The notes: generated by a model from the sequence alone, not told the origin. Shown: positions 19,042-27,197, counted from the first letter of the stretch. The stretch: DNA of 64,000 nt from Dyella sp. AtDHG13 (GCF_003201105.1 NZ_QICJ01000002.1:1-64000), one strand, 5' to 3'. Numbers and translations: made by a program.

Positions 19042-19716
19042 TCATGCCGGTCGCCGCCCGCGGATGGCCGCGCGCACCGGCATGTGCAAGGTGGATGGCG
19101 GCGGCGTGTCGATGCGCAGGCCCTGCAGCACGCTGATCAAGGCCTGGTCGGTGTTGGACGAGCCGCTGGGCGTCACCAGCTCCACGCGCGACACGCGGCC
19201 ATCGGGTTCGATCCACAGGCTGGCCTTGACGTCGAACGCCAGCCGGCGCGTGCGGTCGTCGCGCTCGATCGCCTGCTGCAGCGCATAGCCGAGGTATTGC
19301 TCGTAGGAGGCGCCGCCAACGCCGTTGCCGCCACCGCTGCCCACCATGCCGCCGCCATCGCCGGCGCCGATGTTGAACGAGTCGTTGCCGGCCTGCGCCG
19401 GGCCATTGATGGTCACCTGCTTGGCGAGATCGGGCGCCTGCTTCGGCGCTTCGACCGGCTTCATCGGCTCGTTGGGCTTGGGCACGTCCTGCTTGGTCTC
19501 CTCGACCTTCTTCGGCTCGGGCGGCTTTTCCTTGGGCGGCGGAGGCGGTGGCGGCAGCGGCGTGATGGTGGCGATGCGCGGCGCGGATCGCCGCACGCCC
19601 ACCTGGTGCCCCGCGAAATGCCACAGCAGCAGTCCGGCGGCGATCGCCACCGCCGCGACGACGAGACGCCCGCGCCAGCGTTTCCATCCGCCATTGCTTG
19701 GTGCCGGTGCGTTCAT
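19042..19716 (-). CDS. tonB: TonB energy transducer
   Basis: This is an inner-membrane protein that carries proton-motive energy from ExbB/ExbD to outer-membrane partners. From the ATG at 19716 it has 224 residues: a cytoplasmic start, one membrane helix (about 16-36, RLVVAAVAIAAGLLLWHFAG), a Pro/Lys-rich periplasmic spanner (PLPPPPPPPKEKPPEPKK), and a C-terminal domain (about 140-220, FDVKASLWIEPDGRVSRVEL, DQALISVLQGLRI). A TTG at 19737 overlapping the exbD stop would add seven residues. I prefer the ATG with GAGGG upstream. The C-terminal domain resembles that of the STN fusion at 25646, an unusual internal pairing within the locus. Confidence 0.9.
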   Translation of the reverse strand: MNAPAPSNGGWKRWRGRLVVAAVAIAAGLLLWHFAGHQVGVRRSAPRIATITPLPPPPPPPKEKPPEPKKVEETKQDVPKPNEPMKPVEAPKQAPDLAKQVTINGPAQAGNDSFNIGAGDGGGMVGSGGGNGVGGASYEQYLGYALQQAIERDDRTRRLAFDVKASLWIEPDGRVSRVELVTPSGSSNTDQALISVLQGLRIDTPPPSTLHMPVRAAIRGRRPA

Positions 19717-19733
19717 GGCTGGCCCTCGCACCG

Positions 19734-20138
19734 TCAACCTTGCTGCTTGCCGGTGACCAGGCCGACCTGCGACAGGTCCAGTCGCCGCAGCAGGTCAAGA
19801 ATGTCGACCACCTTCTGGTACTGCACGTTGGAGTCGCCCTTCACGATCACCGGGAAATCGGGCGTGATCGCCTTCTGCGTGCGCAGGCGCTGCTCCAGCT
19901 CGCCCAGCGTCACCGGAAAGGCATCCAGGAAGATCTGTCCGCTGTCGGACACGGTGATCGCCTTGGTCTGCGGCTTGGCCAGGCTGACCGACGCGCTGGC
20001 CTTGGGCAGGTTCACCTTCACGCCCTGCACCGAGGCCGTGGTCATGATGATGAAGATCACCAGCAGCACATACGCCAGGTCGAGCATGGGCGTGATGTTG
20101 ATGTCGTCGTACGGCTTGTCGTCGTCTTGAACCTGCAT
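19734..20138 (-). CDS. exbD: ExbD-type biopolymer transport protein
   Basis: This 134-residue inner-membrane subunit of the TonB-energising motor has a short cytoplasmic start (DDDKPYDDINITPMLDL), one membrane helix (about 18-37, MLDLAYVLLVIFIIMTTASV) with the conserved Asp at its start that carries protons, and a periplasmic domain ending in LSQVGLVTGKQQG. The length is normal for ExbD/TolR. The start at 20138 has GGAG upstream. It follows exbB by 11 bases and precedes tonB by 17 bases. Confidence 0.92.
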   Translation of the reverse strand: MQVQDDDKPYDDINITPMLDLAYVLLVIFIIMTTASVQGVKVNLPKASASVSLAKPQTKAITVSDSGQIFLDAFPVTLGELEQRLRTQKAITPDFPVIVKGDSNVQYQKVVDILDLLRRLDLSQVGLVTGKQQG

Positions 20139-20149
20139 GGCCGCTCTCC

Positions 20150-21943
20150 TCAGGCCGTGACCGTGGTCTGGTCGATGTCCCGATGAAGCTCGGCGAGGCG
20201 CGTGACGAACTCGTCCACGAACACCTGCATGTTCGCCGTCACCGCCTTGTTGCGCGTCAACAGGTAGTTGTAGCCAAACAGCGCGGGAATCGCGACGAAC
20301 AGGCCGGCCACGGTGGCGAGCAAGGCGGCGGCGATGCCGGGCGCGATGGCGTTGACGTTGACGTCGCCCGCCGCCGCGATGGCGGCGAAGGTGATCATCA
20401 CGCCCACCACGGTGCCGAGCAGGCCAAGGAACGGGCCGCCGGATATCGCGATGGTCAGCATCACCATGGAGCGCGACAGCTTCTGGTTCTCGCGTACCAG
20501 GGTGGAATCCATCACCGCGCGGATCGCCTCGATCGACTCGCTGGCGATCACCACGCGGCCGTGGCCGTCGCGGCGGCGCCACACTTCCTTCTTGCCGATC
20601 TCGTACAGGCGATACAGCGAGGAATCCGCGAACTCGCTGGCGTGGCTGCGCTCGTCGCCCATGCCGAGCAGGTCGCTGCCCAGCCCGCGGAAGCGGTCGA
20701 GGAAGCGGTCATTGGCGTTGGTGACGCTGCTGACGTAGCGCGCCTTGTTCCACATCACCACCCAGGAGATCAGCGCCATCACCAGCAGGATGCCGATCAC
20801 CACCCAGGCGTCGACCGTGACCGATTTGACGATGATGCCGAAGTAGCCGAAGCCGAAGCCCGATTTCTTTTCGTCCTCGCCGTACTGCAGCAGGCGCGAC
20901 TCCGCGCCCTGCGACGCGGCTTCCACGGCGATGAGCGTGTCCGGACGGGCGACGCGCGACAGGCGCACCTCGTCCAGCTCGCCGCTGAAGTTCGCCAGCG
21001 GAGTGGCCGCGCCAGCGGCGTCGCCGCCGAGCGTGGCGACGGAACTCAAGGCCGGCATCGCCACCGCGATGTCGCCGTAGGGGTGGCCGTCCACGTACAG
21101 GCGCACATGGCCCGCGCCGGACGTCACCGCAAGATGCGTCCACTGCCCGGCCTTCAGCGGCTCGCCCGCCGACGAACGCTGCGGCTGTGCGCCATCCACC
21201 TCCACGAACGGCACGCCGCCATCCAGCCCGATGACGAAGGCGCGGCCTTCCTGGCGGCGCGCATAGATCGCGGTCGGCGCCGTGGGCAGCGCATCGAGCT
21301 TCACCCAGGCACTGAAGCTGAAGTTGCCGTTGTCGGCCACGTTGAGCGAGGTGCTGGCCGGGATCTCGATTACCGAGTTGCCGTCGAAGCGCGCTGCGCG
21401 CCCGACGATGCCGCCGTCCACCGTGCGCGCGGCGCCCTTGAGCGCATTGTTGGCGTAGGCCGTGGCGTCCCTGGGCAGGCTGCCGGCCGCGTCGTCGAAG
21501 TGATACACCAGGGTGTAGTCGGCATCGAAGGTCGCCGCGCCGCTGCTCTGCGCCGGCGCCTTGCTGTTGCCGTAGTACATCCAAATGGTCTGCTGGGCAT
21601 TGGCCGGCAGATCGGTCACGTCCACCCAGATCTGCCCCACGCCCATCACTGGGTCGAAGGTTTCCACTTCGTAGTTCAGCGGCGTCTTGCCGTCGGCGGC
21701 GATGAAGCGCAGGTCCGCGCCGTTCTTCGCCACGCCGTCGAACTGGAAATTGCCCGAATGCAGGCGCACCAGCAGGGCCACGCGGCCGGTGGCCGAGGTG
21801 AGGGCCGCGCCCTTGGGCGTGGTGTCGATGGTGATGGCCTTTCGATAGGTCCAGTCGTCGTTCCACCACGCCACGTCGGCAGCCATGGCTGGGCGCGCCA
21901 GCCACGAGAGGCATAGCAGGCAAGCAAAGATCAGGTAACGCAT
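20150..21943 (-). CDS. exbB: ExbB/TolQ proton channel fused to periplasmic DUF2341 and lectin-like domains
   Basis: This 597-residue fusion has a signal peptide (MRYLIFACLLCLSWLARPAM), then a DUF2341 domain (about 25-140: WWNDDWTYRKAITID, then QTIWMYYGNSKAP). A concanavalin/LamG-like domain follows (about 150-350: VYHFDDAAGSLPRDAT, FSFSAWVKLDALP, GELDEVRLSRVARP). A membrane helix lies near 380-398 and a MotA/TolQ/ExbB channel domain near 430-585 (AISGGPFLGLLGTVVGVMIT, AALLATVAGLFVAIPALFGY). The ATG at 21943 is used because it directly begins the signal peptide; the frame extends to a GTG at 22006. Ordinary ExbB has no such ectodomain. The sugar- or protein-binding domain could sense or dock the partner of this motor, which is inference. 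Confidence 0.88.
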   Translation of the reverse strand: MRYLIFACLLCLSWLARPAMAADVAWWNDDWTYRKAITIDTTPKGAALTSATGRVALLVRLHSGNFQFDGVAKNGADLRFIAADGKTPLNYEVETFDPVMGVGQIWVDVTDLPANAQQTIWMYYGNSKAPAQSSGAATFDADYTLVYHFDDAAGSLPRDATAYANNALKGAARTVDGGIVGRAARFDGNSVIEIPASTSLNVADNGNFSFSAWVKLDALPTAPTAIYARRQEGRAFVIGLDGGVPFVEVDGAQPQRSSAGEPLKAGQWTHLAVTSGAGHVRLYVDGHPYGDIAVAMPALSSVATLGGDAAGAATPLANFSGELDEVRLSRVARPDTLIAVEAASQGAESRLLQYGEDEKKSGFGFGYFGIIVKSVTVDAWVVIGILLVMALISWVVMWNKARYVSSVTNANDRFLDRFRGLGSDLLGMGDERSHASEFADSSLYRLYEIGKKEVWRRRDGHGRVVIASESIEAIRAVMDSTLVRENQKLSRSMVMLTIAISGGPFLGLLGTVVGVMITFAAIAAAGDVNVNAIAPGIAAALLATVAGLFVAIPALFGYNYLLTRNKAVTANMQVFVDEFVTRLAELHRDIDQTTVTA

Positions 21944-22002
21944 CGTCGTTCCACCCCTATGCGGCAAGAATCCGTTGAATGAGCAAGTCATGGGCGCGCC
22001 TC

Positions 22003-23604
22003 TCACAGGCTGGCCTTGAGGCTGAAGAGCACCTGCCCGTCATGGCTGCGCGTGCGCGCGCCGTCATGCAGCGGATAGGCGTACTGGAGTTCGGCATTCA
22101 CCGCGCGGAACAGGCTGAAGCGCGTGCCCACGCCGGTGCTGAGCAGGCTGAAGCGGCTGCGCTGGTCGGGCAGCGGATCGATCAGCAGCACGCGCCCGCC
22201 ATCCAGGAACAGGTGGAAGCGCCAGTCGTCGACAAAGCTGCCGAGCTTGTCAGCAACCGACGGGCTGCGCAGTTCCACCGAGGCCACGGCGCCGTTGTCG
22301 CCGGTGTCTTCCGCGGCCAGGTAGCCGCGTACGCTGCTCGCACCGCCCGCCGCGAACTGCTCGCTGGAAATCAGCGGCGAGTCGGCCAGCTGTACGCTGC
22401 CGCGCACGGCCAGCGCGAAATCGCCGCCCAGCAAGTGCGTATAGGTCAGGTCCGTGTGCAGGTAGGCGTAGTTGTCCTTAGCCTTGTAGCGCAGGTTGTC
22501 GAACTCCGTGCGTGAGCTGCCCAGGCCGCTGATGCCGAGGTTCAGCGCGGCGGTAAATGCCAGGTTGGATTTGTCGCCGCTGCGCTGGCCGGTGTAGGAC
22601 ACGAACACCGGGTCGTAGGTGATCGGCACCTTCGAGGTCTGCTCGCCCAGGGTGATGTTCTGGTCGAAGTGCTTGTGGTTGATGCCGAACGAGATCGACT
22701 GGCTGTAAGCCCCCAGCAGCGGCAGGTTGCGCGTGGCCTGCAGCGTGAACGCATGGCCCTTGCCCAGCACGTTGGTGCCGCCCAGCGTGTTCGCATTGCT
22801 GTTGGACTTGTAGCCCGAACCCAGCAGGCTCCAGCTGGTGCTCAGCGGCGCCAGGTACGACAAGGCATACACCTCGGCCGCGTTGCGGTTCTGCGGCGCC
22901 ACGATATAGGTGGCGGAAATGGCGTGCCCCGCCTGCCACAGGTTGTCGTAGCGCACGTTGGCGATGGTGCGCAGCTCGGGCGTGTCCGCGCTGTGGTCGT
23001 TGTTGACCTCCAGGCTGGCATGCAACGGATACGTATCGGTGACCTTGAGCGTCACGTCCATGGTCTGCGGCAAGGTACCGGGCTTGAGCACCGGCACCAC
23101 CTGCTGCCCGGGCTGCGCATTGACCTGGGCCAGTTCCGCCTGGGCCTTGGTGAAATTGGGCACCGAGCCCTCGGCAAGCGACGGCACCGCGTCCCGGATG
23201 GCCTCGGGCGAGTGATACTTCGCGCCCTCCACGCGCACGCGGCCGATGCTGTTCTCCACCACCTGCAGCAACAGCACGCCGTTCTTCACCTGCTGCGGCG
23301 GAAGCTCCACCACCACGGACTGATAGCCCTTCGCCTGGTAAGCCTTCTGCAGCGCATCGCGCGCCGCGTGCACGTCATCCAGGCTGCGGCTGGGACCAAG
23401 GAACGGCTCCACCGTCTGCTCGATCTCCACCGCGTTGAGCAGGTGGTTGCCGCGCACCAGGTACTCGTTCACGTCGAAGCGCGCCGGCGGCTGCCCGGCG
23501 GCGGCCTTCTGCGGCTGGGCCTGCGCCGCGCCGCACGCGCACAGCAGGGCCAGAGCCAGGGGTTTCAAAGGCCACTGCCGCCACGCCATTCCCTTGCCGC
23601 TCAT
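22003..23604 (-). CDS. Two-partner secretion outer-membrane transporter (TpsB, ShlB/FhaC family)
   Basis: This 533-residue outer-membrane translocator belongs to the Omp85 superfamily and secretes the cluster's TpsA. It has a signal peptide (PLALALLCACGAAQAQ), POTRA-type periplasmic domains (about 45-200: DDVHAARDALQKAYQAKGYQ, VLLLQVVENSIGRVRVEG, LKVTDTYPLHASLEVNNDHS) and a beta-barrel carrying the family signature SSVRGYLAAED near residue 423. It ends in a barrel strand finishing FSLKASL. The ATG at 23604 lies 11 bases from GGAGG, and a GTG at 23610 is five bases from it, so either is possible. It is the first gene of the cluster, 18 kb from its presumed substrate gene at the far end. Confidence 0.9.
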   Translation of the reverse strand: MSGKGMAWRQWPLKPLALALLCACGAAQAQPQKAAAGQPPARFDVNEYLVRGNHLLNAVEIEQTVEPFLGPSRSLDDVHAARDALQKAYQAKGYQSVVVELPPQQVKNGVLLLQVVENSIGRVRVEGAKYHSPEAIRDAVPSLAEGSVPNFTKAQAELAQVNAQPGQQVVPVLKPGTLPQTMDVTLKVTDTYPLHASLEVNNDHSADTPELRTIANVRYDNLWQAGHAISATYIVAPQNRNAAEVYALSYLAPLSTSWSLLGSGYKSNSNANTLGGTNVLGKGHAFTLQATRNLPLLGAYSQSISFGINHKHFDQNITLGEQTSKVPITYDPVFVSYTGQRSGDKSNLAFTAALNLGISGLGSSRTEFDNLRYKAKDNYAYLHTDLTYTHLLGGDFALAVRGSVQLADSPLISSEQFAAGGASSVRGYLAAEDTGDNGAVASVELRSPSVADKLGSFVDDWRFHLFLDGGRVLLIDPLPDQRSRFSLLSTGVGTRFSLFRAVNAELQYAYPLHDGARTRSHDGQVLFSLKASL

Positions 23605-24111
23605 GCGCACGCCCGCCTCCGGTTGACTCGCAGCGTGGTTCGCGCGAGCGCGAAACGGGAGGTTAGGCTGGCGTTTCTAACCGAAAGACGACAGGCAGGT
23701 GTCCGATCCATGGCAGGCACAACAGGCGCACAGCGACGATGAACGAGGCTGCCTGACCGCCGCGGAGATGGCCTTCCATACGGCCATACGTCGTTCGTTT
23801 CCATCACGCAAAATCGTCCCCGGGCGCACCCGCCGGGGTCGCCCTTCCCTCTTGCCGATATGGCCGCCCGGACGGGTCCGGGCGGAAGAAGAAGTGGGCA
23901 TCCGAGCCCTTGCATTCGTCCTTGCCCAGAAAGACGGAGGACCGCATGCGGGACTGAACTCAAGTCACGAAAAATTCATGTCAGCGACTGTTTCAGGCAC
24001 TTTTCGCCCGGCAAGACACGAATCTGTCATCTGCGCCGTCATGCACCCGGGCATGACGCGGCAACGCCGCGCCCGCAAAGCACGCCACGATTCGGCAACA
24101 GGAAGGAAAAC
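23605..24111. other. Non-coding stretch between tpsB and the anti-sigma gene
   Basis: About 500 bases with no convincing gene; open frames here have poor composition and no ribosome sites. It contains the tpsB copy of the shared element (23964-24044). It also contains two hairpins without T-runs: CCGCCCGGA with TCCGGGCGG (23864-23885), and GTCATGC with GCATGAC (24038-24057). A long leader of about 350 bases upstream of tpsB is implied if transcription starts near the shared element. Confidence 0.6.
23964..24044 (-). promoter_or_regulatory. Shared upstream element, tpsB copy
   Basis: Plus-strand reading: GTCACGAAAAATTCAT at 23964-23979 (14 of 16 identical to the tpsA copy) and GTCATCTGCGCCGTCATGC at 24026-24044 (14 of 19 identical). 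Spacings of 62 and 12 bases equal those at 16089-16169. A GACA also aligns between the blocks (24015 and 16140). It is likely a binding site or promoter used by the adjacent signalling genes. Confidence 0.5.
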
Positions 24112-25086
24112 TCAGCTCACCAGCACGATGCCGCCGGGCAAGCTGTGCACCGACGCGCCAAAGGCCTGGTGGATCAGCGATGCGACGTCGCCCAGCTGGT
24201 TGAGCGATACCTGCGCGTGCACCTTGCGTGCCGCCAGCACGTCGTTGGTGAGGATGATGCGGCCGGGCCGGTAGCGGTTGATCTCCGCGATGACGTCCGA
24301 CAGCGGCCGGTTGTCGAACACCAGCACGCGGCGACGCCACGCAACCGTCTCATCCGTATCGGCGGCCACCGCGGGGCCAAGGCCCTGCTCGCCATAGGCA
24401 GCCTGCTGGGCTTGCCCCAGCAGCTCCGACCGTCCCTGGTATTCCACGCGGACGTTGCCGTCCAAGCCCGTGACCTGGACCTGGCCATCAAGGCAGCGCA
24501 CGTTGCACAGCGCGCCCGAGGCCGCGTGGATGCCTCCCTGCAAAGCCTGTACGTCGAAGCTGCCCGGCAGCGTGCTGGGCACCTTCAACTGGATTTCCCC
24601 CGTCAGCAACTCGATGCCCACAGCGCGCCCGCCGGCCATGCGCACGTTCATGGCGGTCTGCGTGTTCATTTCCACCACGACGCCATTGGCCAGCGCCACC
24701 TGCCGCTGCTCGCCGGTGGCGGTGCGATAGTCGGCCAGGGCATCGGGCAGGCTGGGCCACATGTGCAGCGGCGAGCGCGCAACCAGCAGCGCCGCCGATG
24801 CCGCCACCGCGCCACCCAGGAAGGCGCGCCGCGTCATGCGCCGGGGCGCCGGCGCCTTCGCCGCCTGTTCCTTCTGCAACACGTGGCGGGCCGCCACTTG
24901 CAGGTTTTCCCACATCAGGCGGGTTTCCGCGAACGCCTGCGCATGCTCGGCACTCAGGCCGCACCAGCGCTTGAAGCCCGTGGCGTCGTCCGTGGTGGCG
25001 CGGCCTGAGGTGAGCAAAAGCAGCCAGTCGCGCGCCTCGCGGTGCAGCGGGGAGTCGTGATCCAGGCGGGAAGAAGGCAGGCTCAT
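24112..25086 (-). CDS. FecR-family anti-sigma factor
   Basis: This 324-residue inner-membrane regulator relays a periplasmic signal to its ECF sigma factor. The cytoplasmic N-domain (about 1-80) has the family's REARDWLLLLTSGRATTDDA and FKRWCGLSAEHAQAFAE motifs. A single membrane segment follows twin arginines (about 90-112, RRAFLGGAVAASAALLVA). The periplasmic FecR domain (about 130-230) shows YRTATGEQRQVALANGVVVE and MNTQTAMNVRM. The C-terminal part (VLVFDNRPLSDVIAEINRYR) is the usual FecR tail that contacts the signalling domain. The start at 25086 lies five bases after the sigma stop, so the two are co-translated. Partners in FecR systems usually include a TonB-dependent receptor; here an STN-only protein takes that place. 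Confidence 0.88.
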   Translation of the reverse strand: MSLPSSRLDHDSPLHREARDWLLLLTSGRATTDDATGFKRWCGLSAEHAQAFAETRLMWENLQVAARHVLQKEQAAKAPAPRRMTRRAFLGGAVAASAALLVARSPLHMWPSLPDALADYRTATGEQRQVALANGVVVEMNTQTAMNVRMAGGRAVGIELLTGEIQLKVPSTLPGSFDVQALQGGIHAASGALCNVRCLDGQVQVTGLDGNVRVEYQGRSELLGQAQQAAYGEQGLGPAVAADTDETVAWRRRVLVFDNRPLSDVIAEINRYRPGRIILTNDVLAARKVHAQVSLNQLGDVASLIHQAFGASVHSLPGGIVLVS

Positions 25087-25090
25087 ACCC

Positions 25091-25636
25091 TCAAGACTCT
25101 TTTCCCGCGCCGGGACCGAACCGCTGGACCACACGGCGATCGAGACGCCGTCCACAATGTTCGAGCGCCCGCCGCAGCTCCTTGCCCACCATGCGCACGG
25201 AAATGCGGAAACGGTCGGCAATCTCCTGCTGCGGCAAGTCATCCACCCGGGCGGCGATCAGGATCGCGCGCTGGCGCTCGGTCAGTTCCCCCATCGCCCG
25301 CTCCAGCGCTGCCACCTCCATGCGCGCATGGACGATGCGCGCAGGGTCCAGCGAGTCGTCGGCGAAATGCAGCAGCTCGTCGACCTCTTCGCCCGTGAGA
25401 TAACGCGACTCCGCCTGCCGCTGGTCGGCCGCCACGTTCAGCGCCATGCGGAACAGGTAGCCCGCCGGGTTGTGCGACACCACTGAGTCGTCGCCCATCC
25501 GCTCTACGCGCAGATAGGTTTCCTGCAAGACGTCGTTGACCAGCTCGTCGGAACCCAGCCGGCGGCGCAGGCGGCGGCGCAGCTCCGGTTGCCATTCCAG
25601 GAAAAGACCGAGCAGGGACAACGTCGGCGCTTCCAT
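25091..25636 (-). CDS. ECF sigma factor, FecI type
   Basis: This 181-residue sigma-70 family factor of the iron-starvation (FecI-like) group contains regions 2 and 4 only. Region 2 spans about 10-75 (GSDELVNDVLQETYLRVERM, NPAGYLFRMALNVAADQRQA). Region 4 spans about 110-165 (ALERAMGELTERQRAILIAA, LPQQEIADRFRISVRMVGKE), which holds the DNA-binding helix-turn-helix for the -35 element. The ATG has GAGG seven bases upstream. It follows the STN-fusion gene by nine bases and precedes fecR by four bases. The likely targets are the tps promoters next door (shared elements), but that is inference. Confidence 0.9.
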   Translation of the reverse strand: MEAPTLSLLGLFLEWQPELRRRLRRRLGSDELVNDVLQETYLRVERMGDDSVVSHNPAGYLFRMALNVAADQRQAESRYLTGEEVDELLHFADDSLDPARIVHARMEVAALERAMGELTERQRAILIAARVDDLPQQEIADRFRISVRMVGKELRRALEHCGRRLDRRVVQRFGPGAGKES

Positions 25637-25645
25637 TCGCCAACC

Positions 25646-26350
25646 TCAGGCGCGTGACGCGACCGGCGTCGCGCAATGCCAGGCATGCGATGCGCCCGTG
25701 GGCAGCAGCAGCAAGGTCATCGGCTGGCCGAGGCCGGCCGGCGGGGGCTCGACCTTCACGCCCTCCAGCACGCGATCGATCGCGGCGTCCCGCGCCTGCT
25801 CTCCCGTGCTGCCCAGCAGGCGCACGCGATTCACCCTGCCCCCGTCATCCGCCCATACCTGCAAGGCCAGCCGATAGCTGCCCGGCTTCGCGCCCGGCAC
25901 GCGGCAGAGCTCGCGCTCCAGCGATGCCTGAAGAGACGCGCCGTAGGCTTCCCAGATCGCGTTGCTCGAATCCGGCGAGTCGGCATCGCCCGAAGCCTGA
26001 GCGGCTGCGCTGTCGAAGGATTCGAGCGTAAAGGCCTTCTCCGATGCGTAGCGCTCGCGCAAACCGGTGCCGGCCAGCAAACGGCGCAGGGCATCTTCCG
26101 CAGTGAATTCGCCGCGCACGCCGGGCGACATTCTTCCGGCAAGCAGGCGCTCGTCCACCAGCAGCGACTGCCCGGTCACATCACTGAACGACTTCACCGC
26201 CGCGCTCAAGGGCTGCGGCCCGATATCGAATCGGTAGAGGCTTGCCGAGGCGTCCGCCGCCACGTCGACCGTCGACCGTAATTCATCTGCATGGCTCGCC
26301 CCCCACCAAAGCCAACCCGACAACGCGAGCGCCCACCAGGCGTGCGACAT
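25646..26350 (-). CDS. Periplasmic STN domain fused to a TonB C-terminal-like domain
   Basis: This 234-residue exported protein has a signal peptide (WWALALSGWLWWGASHADE). An STN (secretin and TonB N-terminus) domain follows at about 30-95 (YRFDIGPQPLSAAVKSFSDV, GEFTAEDALRRLLAGTGLRE). The C-terminal domain, about 140-225 (YRLALQVWADDGGRVNRVRL, DAAIDRVLEGVKVEPPP), aligns with the C-terminal domain of the TonB at 19042. STN domains normally form the N-terminus of signalling TonB receptors and touch FecR. Here there is no barrel. I infer that this protein hands a signal to the FecR protein, possibly competing with or mimicking TonB. The start at 26350 is chosen because the signal peptide begins there. 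Confidence 0.75.
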   Translation of the reverse strand: MSHAWWALALSGWLWWGASHADELRSTVDVAADASASLYRFDIGPQPLSAAVKSFSDVTGQSLLVDERLLAGRMSPGVRGEFTAEDALRRLLAGTGLRERYASEKAFTLESFDSAAAQASGDADSPDSSNAIWEAYGASLQASLERELCRVPGAKPGSYRLALQVWADDGGRVNRVRLLGSTGEQARDAAIDRVLEGVKVEPPPAGLGQPMTLLLLPTGASHAWHCATPVASRA

Positions 26351-26491
26351 GAAGTACTTCCCCAAGACCCGATGACTGGTCCCTGCGTCGAACGCCGCCA
26401 CGCGAAACAATGCTCAAGGATGGTAACGGTAACTTATGTCAGTTCAGTAACGCGAGGCATTATCAAGGCATCGTCATGGGTTCGCGAATAT

Positions 26492-26506
26492 GACAATGAA
26501 ATTGTC
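26492..26506. promoter_or_regulatory. Inverted repeat in the divergent region of the sigma operon
   Basis: GACAAT-GAA-ATTGTC is a perfect six-base inverted repeat in the 283-base AT-richer gap between the STN-fusion gene (leftward) and the membrane protein gene (rightward). It may be an operator for either gene. No -10/-35 pair stands out. Confidence 0.3.
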
Positions 26507-26633
26507 CGTTGTGTGACATGGCGATGCACGCATCCGCGAGCCGGATGCCCGCGACGCGCGATTTGCATCAGGTGTAACCAAACCGGTCCAGGCGACGAAG
26601 TGCCTACCTGTAAGTCGGTTATTTCGCCAACAC

Positions 26634-27197
26634 ATGGACCCGCTCATGGACTCACTTCGCAACTATTACTTTCTTCGTGCAGGCGTCGCCTTCGCCTGGG
26701 CCGCTTTCGCCGTCATCTCGGGATCCGCGCCCGCGCTCGTCGTGGGCACGCTGCTGGTGCTCTATCCCGCATGGGATGCCGCCGCCAACGTGATCGATGC
26801 ACGACGAAGCGGAGGGCTAAAAGCGAACCCGGGCCAGAGATTCAACGCGCTCACCAGCATCGTCACGGCGGTTTGCATGGCCGCGGCCTTTGCCCTGCGC
26901 GGCAATGCCGGAGCCGTGCTGGTATTTGGAGCGTGGGCATTGCTTGCGGGGCTGTTTCAACTTGCCGTGGGCGTCGGCCGCCGAAAACTGGGCGGGCAAG
27001 CCTTCATGATACTCAGCGGCGCGCAGTCAGCACTGGCCGGGATCTTCTTCATCAAGCGATCTTTCGGCATCGCCCCGGGCATTGCACAACTTGCACCCTA
27101 CGCGGCGTTCGGCGGCCTGTATTTCCTGCTGTCCGCGCTATGGCTGACCTTCAGGAAAAACCGTCTTCCTTCCGTGGCTAATCGCCAGGCTTCTTGA
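26634..27197 (+). CDS. DUF308/HdeD-like membrane protein
   Basis: This 187-residue polytopic inner-membrane protein has about six hydrophobic segments, including AWAAFAVISGSAPALVVGTL, a stretch around TAVCMAAAFALRG, and ALLAGLFQLAVGVG. It ends in a short basic tail. Paired helices with the pattern 'G..ALL.G..QL..G' and the length fit the HdeD/DUF308 group, linked in enteric bacteria to acid stress, but the family role is poorly known. The start is uncertain (ATG at 26634 or 26646) with no strong ribosome site. It stands alone, divergent from the sigma operon. Confidence 0.6.
   Translation: MDPLMDSLRNYYFLRAGVAFAWAAFAVISGSAPALVVGTLLVLYPAWDAAANVIDARRSGGLKANPGQRFNALTSIVTAVCMAAAFALRGNAGAVLVFGAWALLAGLFQLAVGVGRRKLGGQAFMILSGAQSALAGIFFIKRSFGIAPGIAQLAPYAAFGGLYFLLSALWLTFRKNRLPSVANRQAS

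Noticed and set aside
23864-23885. Perfect nine-base hairpin as a terminator for the fecR gene
   Set aside because: It is about 230 bases from the stop, has no T-run on either strand and lies within the tpsB leader.
23601-23963. 120-residue open frame upstream of tpsB
   Set aside because: No ribosome site, Arg/Pro-rich random composition and no recognisable family; treated as non-coding.
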